DNA from: Verrucomicrobiota bacterium
GTDB lineage: Bacteria; Verrucomicrobiota; Verrucomicrobiia; Opitutales; Opitutaceae
Assembly (NCBI GenBank): GCA_026398135.1
Contig: JAPLTN010000041.1
Coordinates: forward strand, 1-34,537
Reading direction: 5' to 3'
DNA: 34,537 nucleotides
Shown here: positions 16,415-23,916 of the stretch, piece after piece
How positions within the stretch are numbered: the stretch's first letter is position 1
Layout: each line of letters opens with the position of its first letter
The notes under the pieces: model-generated
What the model saw: the letters and a program-made list of their open reading frames with translations, nothing else
Told to the model about the DNA's origin: nothing
Database searches by the model: none
Made by a program: the position numbers and the translations under genes

Positions 16415-16957
16415 TTACGGTGCGATCACCCCATACCGCTCCGGTTTAAAGCCCCGCGCCCGCAACGCCGCCGCCAACTGTCCGAGATCGAGCTGCGCTC
16501 CCGGCTTTACCCCGTTTTTCGCGAACCAGCCTTGGTTCAACTCCAAGGCGAGCGTGTAATCGGTACCGGTTGATTTCACCGGTGTCTCATCAAACGCATA
16601 CATCTGGTAAACCTCGCCCAGTTTCCCATCCGCCGTGAAGAAACCAATATCGAGCGGGGTGGGCGTATTCCGCATCCAGAAACTCATGCGCGTCGGAGCC
16701 GGATAAACGAAGATCATCGCGTCGTCCGGCCCAAGATCACGCCGCCCCATCAGGCCGTGCTGCATCTCGTCCATCGTGACCGCGAGCTGTACCCGCACGC
16801 CGTGGCCACCCACCGTCAGAGGAAAGAATTCCAAGACGTTTTTAACCGCCGCCCCGGACGCGATTTTTTGTTCCGCCGGTTCACCGCCCTTGGCACACCC
16901 AGCCAGGACGAGCATGGCAACCATTACCCAAGTTCGTGTGATCCTCGAAAAAAGCAT
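16415..16957 (-). CDS. DUF192 family lipoprotein
   Basis: The product has 180 residues with the start at 16957. It begins with a lipoprotein signal: basic residues, a hydrophobic helix and the lipobox LVLAGC with the lipidated cysteine C21. An upstream ATG at 16999 would put 14 extra residues before the signal and is less likely. The mature part is a DUF192 domain. Visible matches are VQLAVTMDEMQHGLMGRR, the diagnostic MSFWMRNTPTPLDIGFF, and LELNQGWFAKNGVKPGAQL near the end. The domain is widespread, its function is unknown, and the protein should face the periplasm. The gene is divergent from the regulator at 17059, with 101 bases between, so the same control region might affect both. Confidence 0.9.
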   Translation of the reverse strand: MLFSRITRTWVMVAMLVLAGCAKGGEPAEQKIASGAAVKNVLEFFPLTVGGHGVRVQLAVTMDEMQHGLMGRRDLGPDDAMIFVYPAPTRMSFWMRNTPTPLDIGFFTADGKLGEVYQMYAFDETPVKSTGTDYTLALELNQGWFAKNGVKPGAQLDLGQLAAALRARGFKPERYGVIAP

Positions 16958-17021
16958 TTCCGTATCAAGTAACGGATTTGCTGAAGCCGTCCACCGCATA
17001 GGACGACCGGAAACAAACGAG

Positions 17022-17050
17022 TTGACAGAATTTACAGAAATTCCTGTAAA
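17022..17050 (+). promoter_or_regulatory. Sigma-70-type promoter of the polysaccharide locus
   Basis: A perfect -35 box TTGACA (17022-17027) is followed after exactly 17 bases by TGTAAA (17045-17050) as the -10 box. Transcription would begin near 17057, only one or two bases before the GTG at 17059. The regulator mRNA would therefore be almost leaderless. The boxes are seen in the sequence; activity is inferred. Confidence 0.72.
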
Positions 17051-17058
17051 AACAGGAA
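17025..17058. promoter_or_regulatory. Predicted operator with four ACAGRAA half-sites
   Basis: Three direct half-sites begin at 17025 (ACAGAA), 17034 (ACAGAAA) and 17052 (ACAGGAA), spaced by 9 and 18 bases. One inverted half-site, TTCCTGT, lies at 17041-17047. They create two overlapping palindromes: TTTACAG/CTGTAAA (17031-17050) and TTCCTGT/ACAGGAA (17041-17058). They cover the promoter spacer, the -10 box and the start site. The regulator encoded directly downstream is the obvious candidate binder. Confidence 0.65.
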
Positions 17059-17547
17059 GTGACGGAAGCGCCTCCTATTGCCAATACGCAGAATCTTGAA
17101 GACGAAACCATCGCCTTCTGGATGGAGATTGCCGTAACCCTTGGATTTCCCCGCTCCGTCGGCGAAGTTTACGGCCTGATTTTTATCAGCGAACTCCCCC
17201 TCAACGCCGACGACATCGTTTCCAAACGAGGCATGAGTCGGAGTGGGGCAGGGCAAACGCTGAAACTTCTGGCCGACATAGGTGCGATTCGAACCACGCT
17301 AAGTTCTCACAGCCGCAAAGAGCACTACGAACTGCAAACCGACCTCGGTGTGTTGGTGCGCCTCTTCCTCAATAGCCGAGTGCTCCCGCGGGTGGAGGAA
17401 CTCGCCCGCCGCCAAACGACCCTCGCCGCCCAAGCCAGTGCGACGGGAAACACCCATTTAATCGCCCGCTTTAATAAAGTGGAGCGCTGGCAGACCAAAA
17501 CCGCGCCCTTGATTGCGTTAGTCAAGTCGCTCGCCACCACCGCCTGA
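17059..17547 (+). CDS. GbsR/MarR-like transcriptional regulator
   Basis: This 162-residue protein looks like a winged-helix regulator of the GbsR group (COG1510). The diagnostic part is LGFPRSVGEVYGLIFISELPLNADDI, then the recognition-helix region KRGMSRSGAGQTLKLLADIGAIRTT and a wing with SSHSRKEHYEL. The C-terminal half is helical and probably dimerises. Relatives often sit first in surface polysaccharide loci of this phylum, as here. The start is a GTG at 17059, one or two bases past the predicted transcription start, so translation may be leaderless. An internal ATG at 17122 would remove part of the first helix. It is followed after six bases by the exporter permease. Autorepression through the ACAGRAA sites is an inference. 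Confidence 0.85.
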   Translation: MTEAPPIANTQNLEDETIAFWMEIAVTLGFPRSVGEVYGLIFISELPLNADDIVSKRGMSRSGAGQTLKLLADIGAIRTTLSSHSRKEHYELQTDLGVLVRLFLNSRVLPRVEELARRQTTLAAQASATGNTHLIARFNKVERWQTKTAPLIALVKSLATTA

Positions 17548-17553
17548 CCCCTG

Positions 17554-18345
17554 ATGCTAAAAGTATTTACCCAGCACCGTTACCTCCTCTGGCAATTCAC
17601 CAAACGCCAGATCGAACAACGTCACCGCGGCAGCGCGCTGGGCATGGTCTGGAGCGTGCTCCAACCGCTCATGATGATGGCGATCTACACCATAGTATTC
17701 GGCCTCATCTTTAAAGGACGCTACTCCGGCATCGAAAACCAAAGCACGATGGACTATGCCTTGGCTGTCTTTTTAAGTATTACCATATTCCAAACCATCG
17801 CCGAAGTCATCGGCAGCTCGGCCGGCGCGATTGTGAGCCAGCCTAATTTAGTAAAGAAAGTTGTCTTCCCCTTGGAGATTCTTCCCCTCGCCAACCTCGG
17901 CGCAGCTTTTTATCAATTTTGCATTAGTTTAGTTCTCGTTCTTATCGGAGTCGCCACTATCGGCCAAGGTTTCACGCTGCATTCGTTATGGTTCTTGGTG
18001 GCCTTCCTGCCCTTGATCCCGATCGCGCTGGGCGTCGCCCTGTTATTGTCCTCCTTGGGCGTGTTTTTACGCGACATTCAACACGCGGTCGGCCCGATCA
18101 GCATGGTTTTAATGTATGCCAGCGCGGTTTTTTATTCCGCGAATATGATCCCGCCCGCGATCTGGACCTGGTTAAAATACAATCCTTTGGTCCACGTCAT
18201 CGAACAGGCACGAGCCGTGCTATTGTGGCACCAACCCCTGCACTGGACCGGCCTAGTTTACAGTTTCGTCGTCGGCCTGCTCCTGCTCGGCCTGGGCCTG
18301 ATCACCTTCAAAAAACTAAAACCGGCCTTCGCCGATGTGATGTAA
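17554..18345 (+). CDS. wzm: ABC-2 type polysaccharide exporter permease
   Basis: This is the membrane half of a two-gene ABC exporter that moves a lipid-linked polysaccharide from cytosol to periplasm. The 263-residue protein has six likely helices at about 36-53, 68-90, 113-136, 145-168, 181-199 and 231-250, the usual layout for Wzm/TagG proteins. The cytosolic motif KRQIEQRHRGSALGMVWSVLQPL and the segment SQPNLVKKVVFPLEILP are characteristic of the family. The matching ATPase is the gene at 21929, separated by sugar-nucleotide genes. The start follows the regulator stop by six bases, so the two are co-transcribed. Presence of this exporter argues for the ABC-dependent rather than the Wzy-dependent route. 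Confidence 0.93.
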   Translation: MLKVFTQHRYLLWQFTKRQIEQRHRGSALGMVWSVLQPLMMMAIYTIVFGLIFKGRYSGIENQSTMDYALAVFLSITIFQTIAEVIGSSAGAIVSQPNLVKKVVFPLEILPLANLGAAFYQFCISLVLVLIGVATIGQGFTLHSLWFLVAFLPLIPIALGVALLLSSLGVFLRDIQHAVGPISMVLMYASAVFYSANMIPPAIWTWLKYNPLVHVIEQARAVLLWHQPLHWTGLVYSFVVGLLLLGLGLITFKKLKPAFADVM

Positions 18346-18375
18346 TCTATTTATAGACGATATACCCGATTAATT

Positions 18376-19272
18376 ATGACCGCAATTAAGTCCTCAGGTA
18401 AACGAAAAGGCATTGTACTCGCCGGAGGTTCTGGCACCCGCCTTTACCCACTAACCATAGCCATCAGCAAACAACTGATGCCGATATATGATAAACCGAT
18501 GATCTATTATCCGATCTCGGTACTCATGCTAGGCGGTATCCGGGATATACTCATCATTTCTACTCCGAACGACTTACCTCTTTTCCGCCGACTGCTCGGC
18601 GATGGCAGTCAATTCGGCGTTACCTTCACTTACGCCGAACAACCCAGCCCCGACGGTCTTGCTCAAGCCTTCACCATCGCCTCAGACGTCGGCTTCCTCA
18701 AAGACGAACCAGCGGCCCTCGTCCTCGGTGATAATCTCTTTTACGGACATGATTTTGCCAAATCAGTCCTCGCTGCCGCCGCCCGCACCTCCGGCGCTAC
18801 CATCTTTGGTTATCACGTTTCCGATGCCAAAGCCTACGGTGTAGTAGAGTTTGCCTCTGATGGGCGCGTATTATCTCTCGAAGAAAAGCCCGCCCAGCCT
18901 AAATCTAACTACGCCGTGCCGGGGCTCTATTTTTACGACAAAGATGTTGTTGCCTTGGCACGCAGTCTTAAACCCAGTCCGCGTGGTGAATTAGAAATCA
19001 CCGATCTAAACCGTCTCTACTTGGAGCGTGGCGATTTACACGTGGAACTGCTCGGACGCGGCACCGCTTGGCTAGATACCGGCACTCACGATAGCCTAAT
19101 CGAGGCTGCGCAGTTCGTCTCCGTGATCGAAAACCGCCAAGGCCTCAAAATTGCCTGTCTTGAAGAGATTGGATACCGCCAAGGTTGGCTGGAACGTGCT
19201 GGCCTCGAATCACAAATCAAGCGACTCGGTAAGTCCAATTACGGTGCTTACCTGCGCACATTGCTTTCGTAA
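18376..19272 (+). CDS. rmlA: Glucose-1-phosphate thymidylyltransferase
   Basis: The enzyme makes dTDP-glucose from dTTP and glucose 1-phosphate, the first step of dTDP-rhamnose and related deoxysugar pathways. The 298-residue product has the family length. The nucleotide-binding signature is [16 protein letters not shown] (12-27). Downstream are [15 protein letters not shown], the metal site VLGDNLFYG, and [19 protein letters not shown]. The C-terminal [16 protein letters not shown] and YRQGWL complete the family pattern. The start at 18376 has no Shine-Dalgarno sequence, and the gene lies 30 bases after the permease. With rmlB at 20776 it supplies dTDP-4-keto-6-deoxyglucose. Confidence 0.97.
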   Translation: MTAIKSSGKRKGIVLAGGSGTRLYPLTIAISKQLMPIYDKPMIYYPISVLMLGGIRDILIISTPNDLPLFRRLLGDGSQFGVTFTYAEQPSPDGLAQAFTIASDVGFLKDEPAALVLGDNLFYGHDFAKSVLAAAARTSGATIFGYHVSDAKAYGVVEFASDGRVLSLEEKPAQPKSNYAVPGLYFYDKDVVALARSLKPSPRGELEITDLNRLYLERGDLHVELLGRGTAWLDTGTHDSLIEAAQFVSVIENRQGLKIACLEEIGYRQGWLERAGLESQIKRLGKSNYGAYLRTLLS

Positions 19273-19291
19273 TTAACCAAAAAGTAACATC

Positions 19292-20161
19292 ATGATTTAT
19301 CTACTCGGCGGCTCCGGTTACGTCGGCCAGGCGTATCAAGCCCTTCTCACCAGTAAGGGACTATCCTTCAAATCTATTGCCCGCGCTGATCTTGATTATG
19401 CGGATCCTGTGGCACTGACCGCCGCCCTGCGCCACGATAAGGTCACCTTCCTGATCAACGCCGCCGGCTATACCGGCAAACCCAATGTGGATGCCTGCGA
19501 GCTTGATAAAACGAATTGTCTCTTCGGCAACGCCGTCCTCCCTGGACGCATTGCCGTAGCCTGCGCCGCTGCCGGCGTCCCATGGGGCCACGTCTCCTCG
19601 GGTTGCATTTACACTGGAAAACGCCCCGATGGCACCGGTTTTACCGAAGAAGACGCTCCCAATTTCACTTTCCGCCAAAATAATTGTTCCTTCTATTCCG
19701 GCACCAAGGCCCTTGGCGAAGAAATATTGTCCGGTATTTCTAATGTGTACATCTGGCGCTTGCGCATCCCCTACGATCATCGCGAAAGCCCGCGTAATTA
19801 TCTTACCAAGCTGATGCGTTATCAGCGTCTGCTTGAGGCCGAAAACTCCATCTCCCAGCTCCAAGAGTTCGTCGCGTCCACCTTTGCTTGTTGGGAAAAA
19901 CATATCCCTTACGGCATATACAACGTCACCAACCCCGGTTACGTGACCACAAGAGAGGTGGTCGATCTGATTCTAGAAAGTGGCGTGTGTAAAAAAGACT
20001 ATGAGTTCTTCTCCGACGAATCTGAGTTCATGCAAAAGGCCGCCAAGACCCCCCGGAGCAATTGTGTGATGACCTCCGCCAAACTTGCTGCTGCTGGTAT
20101 CACCATGACACCGGTTCGTGAAGCAATTCAGACCGCTCTCCGTAACTGGCAGAAATTATAA
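19292..20161 (+). CDS. Putative bifunctional 3,5-epimerase/4-reductase (NRS/ER-like)
   Basis: This 289-residue SDR protein probably converts dTDP-4-keto-6-deoxyglucose to dTDP-rhamnose. It begins with the NAD(P)-binding motif GGSGYVG at 6-12 and has YxxxK at Y135/K139. It resembles the plant nucleotide-rhamnose synthase/epimerase-reductase and its giant-virus relative more than ordinary RmlD. Matching blocks are NAAGYTGKPNVDACE, SGCIY, FTEEDAPNF, SFYSGTKALGEE, RLRIPYDHRESPRNYLTKLMRY and YNVTNPG. The residues I recall as needed for epimerisation in the plant enzyme, a Cys and a Lys, have equivalents at C105 and K173. No rmlC lies in the window, which fits a bifunctional enzyme. A plain dTDP-4-dehydrorhamnose reductase is the alternative. 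The stop codon lies in the first base triplet of a 104-base repeat. Confidence 0.85.
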   Translation: MIYLLGGSGYVGQAYQALLTSKGLSFKSIARADLDYADPVALTAALRHDKVTFLINAAGYTGKPNVDACELDKTNCLFGNAVLPGRIAVACAAAGVPWGHVSSGCIYTGKRPDGTGFTEEDAPNFTFRQNNCSFYSGTKALGEEILSGISNVYIWRLRIPYDHRESPRNYLTKLMRYQRLLEAENSISQLQEFVASTFACWEKHIPYGIYNVTNPGYVTTREVVDLILESGVCKKDYEFFSDESEFMQKAAKTPRSNCVMTSAKLAAAGITMTPVREAIQTALRNWQKL

Positions 20162-20262
20162 ACCGCGAAGGACACTAAGCCTCGCTAAGCCAATCCAAAT
20201 TCCAATAAACCAGTTTCCGAACTTCGCGCCCCTTCGCGTACTTCGCGTTTAAAAAATTCCGA
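20159..20262. repeat. 104-base repeat, copy 1 (upstream of GxxExxY gene)
   Basis: The element starts with the stop codon of the preceding gene and ends ten bases before the GxxExxY start. Hand alignment with the copy at 20662-20765 gives about 92 identities in 105 columns, with two single-base gaps. Each copy has a left arm with AACCGCGAAG-type words and a right arm with repeated CTTCGCG words, so it can fold into an imperfect hairpin. Confidence 0.88.
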
Positions 20263-20272
20263 TTCCGTCCCA

Positions 20273-20680
20273 ATGTCCGAATCAATTCTATACAAAAACG
20301 AGGTCTTCCAGATCATCGGCGCCTGCATGGCGGTTCATACCGAAAAAGGTAACGGCTTTGTGGAACCGGTCTATCAGGACTGTATGGAGATTGAACTCGC
20401 GCATCTCGGCATCCCCTTCGATCCACAGCGCAATTTCCCTGTTTTTCATCGAGACATTCAACTAAAACACACTTACACACCCGACCTTCTGTGTTTCGAC
20501 AAAATAATCGTTGAGTTTAAAGCGGCCAAAACCCTCACGGACGAACACCGAGCCCAAGTCATCAACTACCTCAAAGTCACCGGCCTTGAACTCGGATTGC
20601 TTGTTAATTTTGGTTCGCATGGTCGCCTCGAATGGGAACGCATAGTAAAAACCAAAGAGATTAACCGCGAAGAACGCTAA
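20273..20680 (+). CDS. GxxExxY family protein
   Basis: The family is small, uncharacterised and predicted to have a PD-(D/E)XK nuclease-like fold. The 135-residue product shows the name-giving motif G28-FVE-PVY34 in [16 protein letters not shown]. The putative catalytic pattern is P70-D71 in [16 protein letters not shown] with E81 and K83. The ending [22 protein letters not shown] is also typical. The last residues, INREER, and the stop are encoded by the left arm of the downstream 104-base repeat. The start follows the upstream copy by ten bases. The gene therefore looks like an insert between rmlD-like and rmlB genes rather than a pathway member. Whether it is active or mobile is not known. 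Confidence 0.88.
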   Translation: MSESILYKNEVFQIIGACMAVHTEKGNGFVEPVYQDCMEIELAHLGIPFDPQRNFPVFHRDIQLKHTYTPDLLCFDKIIVEFKAAKTLTDEHRAQVINYLKVTGLELGLLVNFGSHGRLEWERIVKTKEINREER

Positions 20681-20765
20681 GCCTCGCGAAGCCAATCCCA
20701 ATACCAACAAACCAGTTTCCGAACCTTCGCGTAACTTCGCGTCCTTCGCGGTTAAAAAATTCCGA
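20662..20765. repeat. 104-base repeat, copy 2 (overlaps end of GxxExxY gene)
   Basis: This copy begins inside the last seven codons of the GxxExxY gene and ends ten bases before the rmlB start at 20776. It aligns with the copy at 20159-20262 over its full length in the same orientation. Recombination between the two copies would remove the GxxExxY gene cleanly and leave one repeat between the two sugar genes. Confidence 0.88.
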
Positions 20766-20775
20766 CCTAATTCTC

Positions 20776-21828
20776 ATGAAAATTCTAGTCACCGGCGGTG
20801 CCGGCTTCATCGGCTCCAACTTAGTTCGTCTTTTGGTCACTTCACACAGCCACGAAGTGTTAAATGTGGACTTGCTGACCTATGCAGGTAACAAGCATTC
20901 TTTAGCGGATATTCAAACGCACCCCTCCTACCGTTTCGCCCAAGCTGATATCTGCGATTCCTCGGTCATGCAGAAACTTTTCACCGAGTTTCAACCCGAC
21001 TGGGTTATGCACCTCGCCGCTGAGAGTCATGTGGACCGCTCGATCGACGGTCCCGGTGCCTTCATCCAGACCAATATAACGGGAACCTTTACGCTCCTTC
21101 AAGCCGCCCGGGCCCACTATGAAAAATTAAACGGTGCCGCCCGTGACCGATTCCGTTTCCTTCACGTTTCCACCGATGAGGTTTACGGCACTCTCGGTGC
21201 CACTGGCCTCTTCACCGAAGAGACCCCCTACGATCCCCACTCGCCCTATTCCGCATCCAAAGCCGCGAGTGACCACCTCGCCCGTGCTTGGGCCGACACG
21301 TACGGTCTACCCGTATTGGTTACCAACTGCTCAAATAATTACGGGCCCTATCAGTTTCCCGAAAAACTCATCCCTGTCGTTATCCTCAAAGCTCTACGCG
21401 GCGACCCGATTCCTGTTTACGGCAAAGGCGAAAACATCCGCGACTGGCTCTACGTAGGCGATCACGCCGAAGCCTTGCACACCGTCATCGCTAAAGGCCG
21501 CATCGGTCAGACCTATAACATTGGAGGCAACAACGAGCGCCAAAATATCGACCTCGTGCGCCTACTCTGCGGCCTACTTGACGAGCTTCGCCCCCGCACC
21601 GACGGCAAACCCTACTCCGATCAAATTACTTTCGTAAAAGACCGCCCCGGCCACGACCTCCGTTACGCGATTGATGCCACCAAGATCAAAACCGAACTAG
21701 GTTGGACACCAAAACAAGATCACACGTCTGGTTTCCGGAAAACCGTACAATGGTATCTGGATAACGAAGCATGGACCACGAATATCTTGAATGGCTCCTA
21801 CAAACTAGAACGCCTCGGAAAAGCTTAA
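20776..21828 (+). CDS. rmlB: dTDP-glucose 4,6-dehydratase
   Basis: The enzyme converts dTDP-glucose to dTDP-4-keto-6-deoxyglucose, the branch point for rhamnose and 4-amino sugars. The 350-residue product has NAD-binding GGAGFIG at 7-13. The catalytic TDE is at 133-135 in VSTDEVYG, and YSASK gives Y158 and K162. [18 protein letters not shown] and [17 protein letters not shown] are all typical RmlB sequences. Its ATG at 20776 lies ten bases beyond a 104-base repeat. Its stop is embedded in the left arm of another, diverged inverted repeat. The product can feed both the epimerase/reductase at 19292 and the aminotransferase at 23917. Confidence 0.98.
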   Translation: MKILVTGGAGFIGSNLVRLLVTSHSHEVLNVDLLTYAGNKHSLADIQTHPSYRFAQADICDSSVMQKLFTEFQPDWVMHLAAESHVDRSIDGPGAFIQTNITGTFTLLQAARAHYEKLNGAARDRFRFLHVSTDEVYGTLGATGLFTEETPYDPHSPYSASKAASDHLARAWADTYGLPVLVTNCSNNYGPYQFPEKLIPVVILKALRGDPIPVYGKGENIRDWLYVGDHAEALHTVIAKGRIGQTYNIGGNNERQNIDLVRLLCGLLDELRPRTDGKPYSDQITFVKDRPGHDLRYAIDATKIKTELGWTPKQDHTSGFRKTVQWYLDNEAWTTNILNGSYKLERLGKA

Positions 21829-21927
21829 CCACAAAGCACACGAAGTTTCACGAAGACTAATAAAACCTAAAAATCCGAATACAAATCCGACCGAAACTTC
21901 GTGCACCTTAGTGCTCTTCGTAGTTAA
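21825..21927. repeat. Diverged long inverted repeat between rmlB and wzt
   Basis: Arms of 31 bases at 21825-21855 and 21897-21927 pair at about 24 of 31 positions around a 41-base loop. The word pattern (AACCACAAAG, CACGAAG, CTTCGTG) matches the layout of the 104-base repeats at 20159 and 20662, with CACG in place of CGCG. It fills the whole gap from the rmlB stop to the base before the wzt ATG. Confidence 0.78.
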
Positions 21928-21928
21928 A

Positions 21929-23335
21929 ATGTCAGACGACATCGCCATATCCGTTCAAAACGTCAGCAAAGCCTACCGAATCTGGCGGGACCCTTCTGCG
22001 CGTCTGAAAGCTCCGCTCTGGGATGTCATCGGCGGCATTATCCCCGCTACACTTCAACCTGAATTTGTTCGCGATCGCCTCAACCACAAAGCCACTTCAA
22101 AATACTATAGTGATTTCTACGCATTAAGAGACGTCAGCATAGAGGTGCGCAAAGGCGAGACGGTCGCCATCGTTGGTCGAAATGGCTCGGGCAAGAGTAC
22201 TTTGTTACAGATTATAGCAGGTACCCTGTCCCCTACCGAAGGTGCCGTAAAAATCTACGGGCGCGTCGCTGCGATGTTGGAGCTCGGAAGCAGCTTCAAC
22301 CCCGATTTTACCGGTCGGGAAAACGTATACTTGACGGCTGCGCTTCTTGGGAAATCACGATCGGAAATCGACGAACGATTCGACGAAATCGCCGCCTTCG
22401 CCGATATCGGCAGCTTTATAGAGCAACCTACCAAAACCTATTCCAGTGGCATGACGATGAGGCTTGCTTTCGCTGTGAACGCACTCAGCCATCCGGAAAT
22501 TATAATTGTTGACGAAGCCCTTGCGGTCGGCGACATGAACTTTCAGGCAAAATGCATGACGGCCTTGAAACGCAGTCAAGACCGGGGCTGCACCATTCTT
22601 TTTGTCAGTCACGACATTGGCTCGGTTAAAAGTCTATGCAAACGAGCCATTTATCTGGAAAAAGGCCGCCTCTTTTCCCACGGCGCAGCTTCGGAAATCG
22701 CCGATCTTTACGTTAGGAGGATGCGAGAGGAATCCAACCCCGACATGGGCTTGCTAGTAACTAGCCAAGCCCATGCCCCGCTCACCACTAAGACATTATC
22801 GAGCACTGTAATCACTCCAGGTGTCATTCACTTCAAAGAATCCCCCGCGTTTGCTCAGAAATACCGCACCACACGCTATGGCAGCGCCAAGGCAACCTTT
22901 ACTGAGGTCGAGCTGCTAGACCTTGATGACAAACCCATCCAAGCGGTTGCTTTTGATCAGGAAGTTAAAATTCGTCTCCATTGTATTGGTCACGCCGACC
23001 TGATTGTCGCCCCTGTTTACTATATTTGCGACGAAAAGAAAATTTCGGTCCTGGGCGCCTACCCGTCGCTCGCCGGGCAAGATTTGCTGGAAATGCACGC
23101 TGGTAAACGCACCACCGTTACCTACACGACCCGCCTTCCCCTCCAAGAAGGAAATTATAGCATTTGCGCCCAACTCACCTCACCAGCAGTCAGGGACGAA
23201 ACCGCTGAGTTTCTTGATGTTATCGACGATGCGGTCGTTTTTCATGTTACCCGCCGCCCCGAATGGAGAATTTGGTCCAAGGTCTATATCTCCAACCAAC
23301 TGAACGTGGTTACAAGCCATGCGCCATTAAATTAA
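21929..23335 (+). CDS. wzt: Polysaccharide ABC exporter ATPase with C-terminal sugar-binding domain
   Basis: This ATPase pairs with the permease at 17554. The 468-residue protein (ATG at 21929; an in-frame GTG at 21911 lies inside a repeat and is less likely) has Walker A GRNGSGKS at 83-90, signature YSSGM at 171-175, Walker B IIIVDE at 191-196 and the H-loop His228. The region of about 310-468 is a beta-sandwich like the Wzt C-terminal domain. In other systems that domain recognises the finished, end-capped polysaccharide before export (established for E. coli O8/O9a). Here it begins with RYGSAKATFTEVELLD and ends with SNQLNVVT. Its presence suggests that the exported glycan has a specific non-reducing-end mark, though the mark is not identifiable. 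Confidence 0.95.
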   Translation: MSDDIAISVQNVSKAYRIWRDPSARLKAPLWDVIGGIIPATLQPEFVRDRLNHKATSKYYSDFYALRDVSIEVRKGETVAIVGRNGSGKSTLLQIIAGTLSPTEGAVKIYGRVAAMLELGSSFNPDFTGRENVYLTAALLGKSRSEIDERFDEIAAFADIGSFIEQPTKTYSSGMTMRLAFAVNALSHPEIIIVDEALAVGDMNFQAKCMTALKRSQDRGCTILFVSHDIGSVKSLCKRAIYLEKGRLFSHGAASEIADLYVRRMREESNPDMGLLVTSQAHAPLTTKTLSSTVITPGVIHFKESPAFAQKYRTTRYGSAKATFTEVELLDLDDKPIQAVAFDQEVKIRLHCIGHADLIVAPVYYICDEKKISVLGAYPSLAGQDLLEMHAGKRTTVTYTTRLPLQEGNYSICAQLTSPAVRDETAEFLDVIDDAVVFHVTRRPEWRIWSKVYISNQLNVVTSHAPLN

Positions 23336-23338
23336 TCT

Positions 23339-23911
23339 ATGCCTCCCTCGTTTTACACTGAAATCGAACTCGCGGGACTAGGGCTGGCTTCCTTTGGAAA
23401 AGACTGTAAAATAAGCCGTTACGCCCGCCTTTATAATCCGCATAATATTACCTTGGGCAACTGCGTGCGCGTCGATGACTTTTGCGTTTTGTCCGCCGGC
23501 TCGCGCATAAGCCTCGGGAGCCATGTGCATATTGCCGCCCATAGTCTTCTTACTGGAGCCAGCCTAATCGAATTAGATGACTTTTCCGGCCTCTCCAGTC
23601 ACGTTAGCGTGTATAGCAGCTCCGATGACTACTTGGGTCGAGGTCTCACCAACCCAACCGTGCCCATGGTCTACCGTAACGTCACCAATTCCCCTGTCCT
23701 GCTGAAAAAACATGTCATCGTAGGCGCCGGTTCCGTGATTCTCCCCGGCGTCACTCTTGAAGTGGGCTGCGCCGTCGGCGCTCTCTCGCTCGTCAACAAA
23801 AGCATGCCTGAGTTTGTTATTGTCCAAGGCAACCCCGCCTCCGCCATATGCAAACGCAGCCGCCGACTCCTCGCGAAAGAACAGGCCTTTCTTGAATCCG
23901 CTTCTGCCTAA
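23339..23911 (+). CDS. Left-handed beta-helix acyltransferase
   Basis: This 190-residue protein is a hexapeptide-repeat acyltransferase of the WbbJ type. Repeats are visible from about residue 25 onward (NPHNITLGNCVRVDDFCVLS, then ISLGSHVHIAAHSLLTG). The active-site region follows, with the loop YLGRGLTNPTVP and then KKHVIVGAGSVILPGVTLEVG and the ending VIVQGNPASAI. Such enzymes put acetyl groups on sugars or on the amino group of sugar nucleotides. Three bases separate it from wzt, and the next gene, an aminotransferase, starts six bases after it. N-acylation of a 4-amino-6-deoxysugar nucleotide is therefore a reasonable guess. O-acetylation of the polymer is the alternative. Confidence 0.86.
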   Translation: MPPSFYTEIELAGLGLASFGKDCKISRYARLYNPHNITLGNCVRVDDFCVLSAGSRISLGSHVHIAAHSLLTGASLIELDDFSGLSSHVSVYSSSDDYLGRGLTNPTVPMVYRNVTNSPVLLKKHVIVGAGSVILPGVTLEVGCAVGALSLVNKSMPEFVIVQGNPASAICKRSRRLLAKEQAFLESASA

Positions 23912-23916
23912 ATCCC

